A DNA stretch of 5,262 bases, from contig DEYX01000359.1 in NCBI GenBank assembly GCA_002365025.1, positions 1 to 5,262 of the forward strand, in the 5' to 3' direction. The notes under the pieces were generated by a model. The model was given only the letters and a program-made list of their open reading frames with translations. It made no database searches and was not told where the DNA came from. This document shows positions 1 to 4,510 of this stretch, piece by piece. Each line of letters opens with the position of its first letter. Within the stretch, counting starts at the first letter, position 1. This stretch comes from Hungatella sp. UBA3147 (lineage in GTDB: Bacteria; Bacillota; Clostridia; Lachnospirales; Lachnospiraceae). Position numbers and translations under genes: made by a program.

Positions 1-13
1 AGATACATGCCCA

Positions 14-74
14 ATACAGCGGGGGCAGGTTCCCCCCTAAGGTATTTTCCCCTGCCAATTTTAAATCGCTGTAT
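14..74. other. GC-rich two-stem inverted-repeat element, function unknown
   Basis: Seen in the sequence: an outer perfect 8-bp inverted repeat, ATACAGCG (14-21) with CGCTGTAT (67-74), encloses an inner perfect 6-bp inverted repeat, GGCAGG (24-29) with CCTGCC (51-56). Between the two stems is an asymmetric internal loop (GG on one side, 10 A/T-rich bases at 57-66 on the other). The 21-base terminal loop contains a run of six C (32-37) that could instead pair with the G run at 21-25, so two folds compete. A second, looser repeat, AGATACA (1-7) with TGTATCT (71-77), uses the same right arm. No T-run follows on either strand, so it is not a standard intrinsic terminator. It lies downstream of htpG, and what lies to its left is outside the window. 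It could be a small intergenic repeat or a structured RNA; I do not recognise a known class. Confidence 0.5.
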
Positions 75-95
75 CTAATATAGCACAATCAGGCG

Positions 96-123
96 AAAAA
101 AGATATCCCTAAATCCAAGGATT
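96..123 (-). terminator. possible weak htpG terminator
   Basis: Reading leftwards from the htpG stop codon, the minus strand has a short near-palindrome (112-123, AATCC-TT-GGATT) and then, about 10 bases later, a run of six T (positions 101 down to 96). The stem is only 4-5 bp and does not abut the T-run, so this is a poor match to an intrinsic terminator. It is listed because it is the only T-run after htpG in the window. Confidence 0.22.
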
Positions 124-129
124 CCCGTT

Positions 130-2133
130 CTATTCCTCTGCCATCACAAGCATCAGTTCATTGCTTCTGGCAATAAATTTCGTCATGCGCTCCGGTGTCA
201 GAGAACCATGGCTGAGAGCCGCCAGATCATAAAGCTGTTCACAGATAGAGTTTGTGTGGGCTCCGTCTTTGTGTCCCAGTATATATTGCACCAGCTTATT
301 GTTGTAGTTAAGAACCAGGGTCTCACCGCCTGCACCAAACATGGAAGGATCCATTCCCGGCATGGTATACATCTTCATCATCTCCTGCATGCGGCGAGAT
401 TCCTCAGATACGGTAATCATGGAAGATACATTTCCGTTCTTTAACTTCTCCACCTTTACTTCCAGATGTTCTTTGTTCAATGCTTTGCGGAACAGTTCAG
501 TCAGGGTCTCTGCATCTGCCTTCATGGTCTCCTTATCTTCTTCCTTTACCTCTTCTTTGAAGATGTCGGATAAGTCAGAATTGATGCATAAGAACTTAAC
601 ATTCTCATTCTTTTGTTCCAGATAGCCTACAAATGGACTGTCAATATTATGGGTTAAATAAACTGCATCTATGCCTGCCTCTTTAAACATGTTGATGTAC
701 TGGCTCTGCTCTTTTTCATCGGAGATATAGAATACGCTGTTTTCATGATTCTCCTTATTTGCCTCCAGACAATCGGAAAGAGTTAAATACTTGCCGTCCA
801 GATTCTTAAACAGGAGGGAATCATTGATCTTCTCCGCGAACTTTTCGTCTTTTAAACAGCCGAATTTAATAAATGGATTGATGTCATCCCAGTATTTTTC
901 ATAATTTTCACGGTCTGTTTTAAACATACCGGTTAATTTATCCGCAACCTTCTTTGTGATGTAGTCAGAAATCTTCTTCACAAAACCATCGTTCTGAAGA
1001 GCGCTTCTGGATACGTTAAGCGGCAGATCCGGGCAATCGATCACTCCCTTTAACAGCATCAGGAATTCCGGAATAACTTCCTTGATATTGTCAGCAATAA
1101 ATACCTGGCTGTTATACAGCTTAATGGTTCCCTCAAGGCTGTCATAATTTAAATTCAGCTTGGGGAAGTAAAGGATTCCCTTTAAGTTAAAAGGATAATC
1201 CATATTTAAGTGAATCCAGAATAAAGGTTCCTTGTAGTCATTGAATACCTTGCGGTAGAAGGACTTGTACTCCTCCTCTGTGCAGTCGTTTGGATGCTTG
1301 TTCCACAGGGGATTGATATCATTAACAGGTACCGGACGCTTTTTAATCTTATACTTTTCTTTGGCTGGAGATACCTCTACGACTTCCTTCTCACCGTTTT
1401 CGTTCTCTTTTTCCTCGGTCTTTGCTTCCTCGAGGATGGTTTCGATAACAGTGTCCTTATCGGTCAGCTCATCCTTTTCAATGGTCTCATACTGAGGCTC
1501 TGAAGATGAACTGGATAAATAGATTGCCACCGGCATAAAGGAACAGTATTTATCAAGAACCTCTTTTGCGCGGTACTCGTTGCAGAATTCCAGGCTTTCT
1601 TCATTGAGATACAGCTTAATGGTAGTACCAGACTCTGCCTTGTCCCCTTCTTCCATCTCATATTCCGTACCGCCGTCAGACTCCCAGTGAACCGCAGTAG
1701 CGCCTTCCTTATAGGATAAGGTATCAATCGTAACTCTGTCAGCTACCATGAATGCGGAATAAAAACCAAGTCCAAAGTGACCGATGATCTGATCTTCATT
1801 GGCCTTGTCCTTATACTTTTCAAGGAAATCCTGGGCACCTGAGAAAGCGATCTGGTTGATGTACTCATCAACTTCCTCCATAGTCATTCCAAGGCCGTTG
1901 TCCTTAAAGGTAATGGACTTTTCATTGGAATCGGTAATGATCTCGATCTTAAAATCCAGATCCTCCGGCTTCTGCCATTCTCCCATGATTTCCAGCTTCT
2001 TAAGCTTTGTAATAGCATCGCAGCCATTGGAAACAAGCTCGCGGTAGAAAATATCATGGTCGGAATACAGCCATTTCTTGATAATCGGAAAAATATTCTC
2101 GCTGTTAATTGTTAAACTTCCTGTCTTTGCCAT
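130..2133 (-). CDS. htpG: HtpG, Hsp90-family molecular chaperone
   Basis: This is a cytosolic ATP-dependent chaperone dimer that remodels client proteins late in folding and under stress. The 667-residue protein is complete. The N-terminal GHKL ATPase domain shows RELVSNGCDA (31-40; Glu32, Asn36 and Asp39 match the catalytic/ATP-binding residues), DNGLGMT (78-84), the lid region IAFSGAQDF (95-103), the Gly motif GHFGLGFYSAF (118-128) and GTTIKL (169-174). A long charged linker covers about 207-270. The middle domain starts at NPLW (274-277) and holds PLNVSR with Arg376, the counterpart of the arginine that contacts ATP gamma-phosphate. The C-terminal dimerisation domain carries a Met-rich stretch (582-598). 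There is no eukaryotic MEEVD tail. The protein is about 40 residues longer than the 624-residue E. coli form, mainly through the linker. The ATG start is fixed by AAGGAG (2143-2148) 9 bases upstream; the stop is TAG. The gene has its own promoter and a CIRCE operator. Confidence 0.98.
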   Translation of the reverse strand: MAKTGSLTINSENIFPIIKKWLYSDHDIFYRELVSNGCDAITKLKKLEIMGEWQKPEDLDFKIEIITDSNEKSITFKDNGLGMTMEEVDEYINQIAFSGAQDFLEKYKDKANEDQIIGHFGLGFYSAFMVADRVTIDTLSYKEGATAVHWESDGGTEYEMEEGDKAESGTTIKLYLNEESLEFCNEYRAKEVLDKYCSFMPVAIYLSSSSSEPQYETIEKDELTDKDTVIETILEEAKTEEKENENGEKEVVEVSPAKEKYKIKKRPVPVNDINPLWNKHPNDCTEEEYKSFYRKVFNDYKEPLFWIHLNMDYPFNLKGILYFPKLNLNYDSLEGTIKLYNSQVFIADNIKEVIPEFLMLLKGVIDCPDLPLNVSRSALQNDGFVKKISDYITKKVADKLTGMFKTDRENYEKYWDDINPFIKFGCLKDEKFAEKINDSLLFKNLDGKYLTLSDCLEANKENHENSVFYISDEKEQSQYINMFKEAGIDAVYLTHNIDSPFVGYLEQKNENVKFLCINSDLSDIFKEEVKEEDKETMKADAETLTELFRKALNKEHLEVKVEKLKNGNVSSMITVSEESRRMQEMMKMYTMPGMDPSMFGAGGETLVLNYNNKLVQYILGHKDGAHTNSICEQLYDLAALSHGSLTPERMTKFIARSNELMLVMAEE

Positions 2134-2167
2134 ATTAGAACACTCCTTACTCTTTTTTCTATTTCAG

Positions 2168-2185
2168 TTCCATGTTACCATGGAA
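2168..2185 (-). promoter_or_regulatory. 5'-leader hairpin of htpG with GNRA tetraloop
   Basis: On the minus strand the leader contains TTCCATG-GTAA-CATGGAA, a perfect 7-bp stem closed by a GTAA (GNRA-type) tetraloop. It sits about 35 bases after the predicted transcription start and ends 19 bases before the ribosome site at 2143-2148, so it does not cover that site in the simple fold. A role in mRNA stability or leader folding is inferred from position only. Confidence 0.55.
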
Positions 2186-2228
2186 TTTTCACAAATTTGT
2201 AAACTTATGGATCATACCTGCAAAGAAT

Positions 2229-2257
2229 ATTTTAATACGCTGTTATGGAATTGTCAA
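2229..2257 (-). promoter_or_regulatory. htpG sigma-A-type promoter
   Basis: The minus strand reads TTGACA (2257-2252), a 17-base spacer, then TAAAAT (2234-2229): a consensus -35, ideal spacing and a near-consensus -10. The predicted start is near 2221, giving a leader of about 88 bases. The CIRCE operator lies 7 bp upstream of the -35 rather than inside the leader. Confidence 0.85.
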
Positions 2258-2264
2258 TAGAAAA

Positions 2265-2291
2265 TCAGCACTCAATTAAACTGAGTGCTAA
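2265..2291 (-). promoter_or_regulatory. CIRCE operator (HrcA-binding heat-shock element)
   Basis: The plus strand reads TCAGCACTC, nine bases, GAGTGCTAA. The CIRCE consensus is TTAGCACTC-N9-GAGTGCTAA, so 17 of 18 arm positions match. CIRCE is the operator of the HrcA repressor, which controls groESL and dnaK operons in many bacteria, with GroEL helping HrcA to repress in unstressed cells. Here it lies just upstream of the htpG -35 box and 5 bases beyond the stop codon of the upstream DUF5721-like gene. In read-through RNA from that gene, the same repeat would form a 9-10-bp hairpin followed by UUUU, so it might also act as a weak terminator; that is inference. Confidence 0.93.
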
Positions 2292-2296
2292 TAATT

Positions 2297-2794
2297 CTAT
2301 TCCTCCAGAAACGGAATCTCATTTTGTTTTAAAAATCCTTTAAACGCCTGATCCCATTCCTCATCCAGAGTCTTATCAAGGGTAAAGACAGAAACCGAGG
2401 TTCCTGTCACGCAGGAAAGCTTATCTTCCTCATAGCGGATATTGAGGTACAGCCCCTTTACCTGATCAGGTGTAAAGGCAATCTGGCGGGAGGCTAGAAA
2501 GCGCTCGGTACCTTCCTTCGACATCTGCAGGATGATCCGGAAACTGACAGGAAGTCTTTTTCCTTTAATTAATGAAAAACAAAAGGGCTTCATCATAGCC
2601 CAGGTAGAAAGCTGTCCCGTATTCATTTCCTCCAGTTCCTCTTTGGAGTAATAAGCGGAACGGATATTTCCATCGATGGTAAATGTATTAAAGGTAACAA
2701 TAACAGCTTCCTTTGCAAGGAACTGGTCAAACACTTCCCCTACGAACAGCTTGGAGGTAAAGAGCTTGAGGTCCTCAATTTTCAGTGCGATCAT
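2297..2794 (-). CDS. DUF5721-like family protein, function unknown
   Basis: This is a complete 165-residue protein of unknown function. I assign it to the DUF5721 family from recalled similarity of the N-terminus (MIALKIEDLKLF) and overall length; no search was run. It looks soluble and mixed alpha/beta, with no signal peptide or membrane segment. Notable stretches are NTFTIDGNI (36-44), FCFSLIKGKRLPVSF (71-85) and a C-terminal segment beginning CVTGTSVSVFTLDK (128-141) followed by acidic and aromatic residues and PFLEE at the end. No catalytic motif or cysteine/histidine metal cluster is evident. The ATG start is supported by GGGGAG (2803-2808) 8 bases upstream; the stop is TAG. It is transcribed from its own promoter in the same direction as htpG, 163 bases away, but a CIRCE site and a separate promoter lie between, so joint function with htpG is not implied. 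Confidence 0.8.
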   Translation of the reverse strand: MIALKIEDLKLFTSKLFVGEVFDQFLAKEAVIVTFNTFTIDGNIRSAYYSKEELEEMNTGQLSTWAMMKPFCFSLIKGKRLPVSFRIILQMSKEGTERFLASRQIAFTPDQVKGLYLNIRYEEDKLSCVTGTSVSVFTLDKTLDEEWDQAFKGFLKQNEIPFLEE

Positions 2795-2830
2795 GGCAAT
2801 TTCTCCCCATTTTATAATCTCTATCCGTTA

Positions 2831-2860
2831 ACTATACACCGGATCCTCCCAGACTGTCAA
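2831..2860 (-). promoter_or_regulatory. promoter of the DUF5721-like gene
   Basis: The minus strand shows TTGACA (2860-2855), an 18-base spacer and TATAGT (2836-2831). The predicted start is around 2824, giving a short leader of about 30 bases before the ATG at 2794 with a GGGGAG ribosome site. It faces away from the apeB promoter. Confidence 0.75.
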
Positions 2861-2886
2861 CGCAGGAATTCCCACGATCTTCGCTA

Positions 2887-2915
2887 TTCCAAACAGTTTT
2901 TTTCTGTGGTATACT
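2887..2915 (+). promoter_or_regulatory. probable apeB promoter (extended -10)
   Basis: The plus strand has TGGTATACT (2907-2915), an extended -10 with TATACT as the hexamer. The -35 position 17 bases upstream reads TTCCAA (2887-2892), a weak match to TTGACA, as is common for extended -10 promoters. The predicted start is near 2922, which would give apeB a leader of about 300 bases containing the structured element and the 52-bp repeats. I found no better plus-strand promoter closer to the gene. Confidence 0.6.
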
Positions 2916-2934
2916 ATTTTCACGTAAGCAATGA

Positions 2935-3061
2935 GCAGTGCAAAACAGGGTACAAACGAATTTTCGTCGTGCCCGCACGTAAGAAAATTTGTTTGCACCC
3001 TGTTTTAAAGGGCGAATGCCCGTGAGCCAGGGAATCCTGCGGATTCCCTGGCTTGCACTGC
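2935..3061. repeat. 127-bp MITE-like or structured-RNA element with terminal inverted repeats and nested hairpins
   Basis: Seen directly: the ends are a perfect 9-bp inverted repeat, GCAGTGCAA (2935-2943) with TTGCACTGC (3053-3061). Inside lie three consecutive hairpins: a 24-bp near-perfect stem with 22 of 24 exact pairs (2942-2965 with 2983-3006), a small GGGC-GAAT-GCCC hairpin (3010-3021), and a perfect 13-bp stem with a TGC loop (3025-3037 with 3041-3053). With the outer stem taken as 2935-2941/3055-3061 the whole folds as a closed four-helix, cloverleaf-like structure with almost every base accounted for. No open reading frame of credible length is present. No target-site duplication is obvious at its ends. 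It could be a non-autonomous mobile repeat or a folded leader or small RNA; copy number elsewhere in the genome would decide. Confidence 0.75.
2942..3006. terminator. long hairpin, possibly a bidirectional terminator/attenuator
   Basis: The arms start with AAAACAGGGT and end with ACCCTGTTTT, so on both strands the stem is preceded by A4 and ends in T4, the layout of a bidirectional intrinsic terminator with a short T-run. Of 24 positions the only irregular ones are an A/C mismatch (2952/2996) and a G/T pair (2958/2990) in plus-strand RNA. The 17-base loop (2966-2982) contains a further CGTG-CCCG-CACG stem. It lies about 20 bases downstream of the predicted apeB transcription start, so if it terminates, apeB expression would depend on read-through. 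The T-run is only four long, so terminator strength is uncertain. Confidence 0.4.
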
Positions 3062-3081
3062 GGACTTAACCAAACAGCCCC

Positions 3082-3217
3082 ATGCCCTTAAAAACACAGG
3101 CAAAAAAGAAGGGCTCCCTTCGGCCATACCACTATGCCCAAAAAACACAGGCAGAAAAGAGGAAGCGCCCTTCGGCCATACCACTATGCCCAAAAAGCAT
3201 GGGCAGAAAAGAGGAAA
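3082..3217 (+). repeat. 52-bp tandem repeat, 2.6 copies, containing ribosome-site-like motifs
   Basis: Three units start with ATGCCC at 3082, 3134 and 3186, an exact 52-base period; the third is cut off after about 32 bases by the start of apeB. Units 2 and 3 match at 28 of the first 31 bases. Units 1 and 2 share the CACAGGCA core and the tail CCCTTCGGCCATACCACT, with small compensating insertions and deletions that preserve the 52-base length. Each unit carries a purine-rich AGAAGG or AGAGGAA segment and a short hairpin: GAAGGG/CCCTTC (3108-3121), GAAG/CTTC (3162-3173) and TGCCCA/TGGGCA (3187-3205). 52 is not a multiple of three and no protein repeat is expected. There are no unique spacers, so this is not a CRISPR array. 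Confidence 0.85.
3210..3217 (+). promoter_or_regulatory. apeB ribosome-binding site, derived from the third repeat unit
   Basis: AGAGGAAA, with GAGG at 3211-3214, lies 7 bases before the ATG at 3222. It decides the start: the in-frame upstream ATG at 3186 has no purine-rich site before it and lies at the first base of a 52-bp repeat unit. The identical GAGG in unit 2 is exactly 52 bases upstream (3159-3162), so this ribosome site is part of the repeat. Confidence 0.8.
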
Positions 3218-3221
3218 CCAT

Positions 3222-4508
3222 ATGAATCATATCAAGCAATTAGAGACACTGATCGCCGCATCCGTTTCTCCATACCACTGCATCATGGCGGCAGCGGACC
3301 AGTTATTGTCCGCAGGATTTAAGGAACTGCCCCTTGCCGAGCCCTGGAAGTTACAACAGGGCGGGTCATACTACATAAATGTCTTTGATTCCACCCTGGT
3401 TGCATTTAGCGTAGGGGAAGAGTTAGGTGAAATACCGGCCCTTAAACTGGCAGCGTCCCATACGGACTGGCCATGCCTGAAGGTAAAACCCTCCCCCGAG
3501 GTCACTTCTCTGGAATATGGAAAACTTAACGTGGAGGTATACGGAGGTCCTTTACTGGGTACCTGGTTTGACCGTCCCCTATCCATGGCGGGCAAGGTCT
3601 GCGTAGCCGGAACATCACCCATGAAGCCTGAGACCATCTTTGTGGATTTTTCACGTCCCCTCCTTACGGTCCCCAACTTAGCGATCCACATGAACCGGGA
3701 CGCCAACGATGGAGTTTCCATCAATGCACAGATAGACATGCTTCCCCTCATAACCCGGATCACGGATGAGTTAAGTAAAGAAGACTTTTTCTTAGAAGCT
3801 CTGGCAAAAGAGGCAGGTGTGAAAAAGGAAGATATTCTGGATTATGAAATCTGCATCTATAACTGGGAGCAGGGGACTCTCTTAGGCTTGCAGAATGAGT
3901 TCTACTCTTCACCCCGGCTGGATAACTTAACATCCGTACAGGCCTGCTTAAGCGGGATCATGGCCGGACCATGCAAAAACGGCATTCATGCCATTGCCCT
4001 GTACGACAATGAGGAAATCGGAAGCCATACAAAGCAGGGAGCTGCTTCCGCCCTGATGGAACGCATTCTTGAAAAGATCTGCTTATCTCTGGGTTATACC
4101 AGGGAAACCTTCCTAAATGTTCTTCTCAGCGGCTTTTTGCTGTCCCTGGACGTGGCTCATGCCATTCACCCCAACCATGGGGAAAAATGTGATATTAAGA
4201 ACCAGATCCTCATGGGAGACGGAGTTGCCATTAAGCTGGCATCAAGCCAGGCCTACGCAACCGACGCTTCCAGCACCGGAGTCATTGAAGGAATCTGCCG
4301 GACAAATAATATTCCTTATAAAAAGTTCTCCAACCGCTCCGATGTGAAAGGCGGTTCCACCTTGGGAAGCATTTCTTCCGCCCTTCTCACCATGCGGACG
4401 GTAGATGCAGGCGTGCCCATCCTGGCCATGCACTCCGCAAGGGAAGTCATGGGCACGAAAGACCAGGAAGCCCTTGTTCATCTGGCAGAGGCCTTTTTCC
4501 AGGCATAA
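3222..4508 (+). CDS. apeB: M18-family metallo-aminopeptidase (ApeB type)
   Basis: This is a cytosolic zinc-dependent aminopeptidase that removes N-terminal residues, typically acidic ones in this family, from peptides; the family forms large tetrahedral dodecamers. The 428-residue protein is complete and of the usual length for the bacterial type-2 (apeB) branch. All expected active-site residues can be placed: His80 in SHTDWP, Asp234 in SPRLDN, Glu264 (general base) and Glu265 in YDNEEIGS, Asp310 in DVAHAIHPNHG, and His404 in AMHSAREVMG. The family segment GTWFDRPLSMAG (113-124) is present, as is the GGSTLGSI block (377-384). Trp83 stands where HTDSP is more usual. I chose the ATG at 3222 rather than the in-frame ATG at 3186 because of the ribosome site at 3211-3214; the extra 12 residues would come from a non-coding repeat. 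The gene appears monocistronic. Its stop is TAA, and it converges on moeA with 2 bp between stop codons. The symbol is by family branch, not by experiment. Confidence 0.93.
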   Translation: MNHIKQLETLIAASVSPYHCIMAAADQLLSAGFKELPLAEPWKLQQGGSYYINVFDSTLVAFSVGEELGEIPALKLAASHTDWPCLKVKPSPEVTSLEYGKLNVEVYGGPLLGTWFDRPLSMAGKVCVAGTSPMKPETIFVDFSRPLLTVPNLAIHMNRDANDGVSINAQIDMLPLITRITDELSKEDFFLEALAKEAGVKKEDILDYEICIYNWEQGTLLGLQNEFYSSPRLDNLTSVQACLSGIMAGPCKNGIHAIALYDNEEIGSHTKQGAASALMERILEKICLSLGYTRETFLNVLLSGFLLSLDVAHAIHPNHGEKCDIKNQILMGDGVAIKLASSQAYATDASSTGVIEGICRTNNIPYKKFSNRSDVKGGSTLGSISSALLTMRTVDAGVPILAMHSAREVMGTKDQEALVHLAEAFFQA

Positions 4509-4510
4509 TT

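Noticed and set aside
1464..1727. 87-residue minus-strand open frame inside htpG, plus several plus-strand frames across 208-2260
   Set aside because: These are frame shadows of htpG, which is unbroken and matches Hsp90 over its full length.
2865..2872. GGAATTCC palindrome between the divergent promoters as an operator
   Set aside because: Eight bases is too short to call without a known regulator or conservation; likely chance.
2935..3061. tRNA or known riboswitch (because of the cloverleaf-like shape)
   Set aside because: There is no TTCGA-type T-loop, no 7-bp acceptor with CCA context and no anticodon arm of correct size; stems of 24 and 13 bp are far too long for tRNA, and no conserved riboswitch core sequence was recognised.
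3005..3193. Minus-strand open frame of 62 residues with internally similar segments (WPKGASSFLPVF / MAEGSPSFLPVF)
   Set aside because: The internal repetition is just the 52-bp DNA repeat read in two frames, and the rest is the palindromic element. No ribosome site or plausible protein character. It is probably a spurious ORF that annotation pipelines may call hypothetical.
3082..3217. CRISPR array
   Set aside because: The 52-bp units are directly tandem with no unique spacers, the repeats are imperfect and no cas genes are present.
3134..3322. Plus-strand 62-residue open frame starting in repeat unit 2
   Set aside because: It lies in the repeat and then overlaps apeB out of frame; it has no ribosome site at proper spacing and low-complexity Lys/Arg-rich content from A-rich repeat DNA.
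3371..3763. 130-residue minus-strand open frame opposite apeB
   Set aside because: Antisense shadow of apeB, whose active-site motifs are all intact in the plus frame; no independent ribosome site or promoter was noted.
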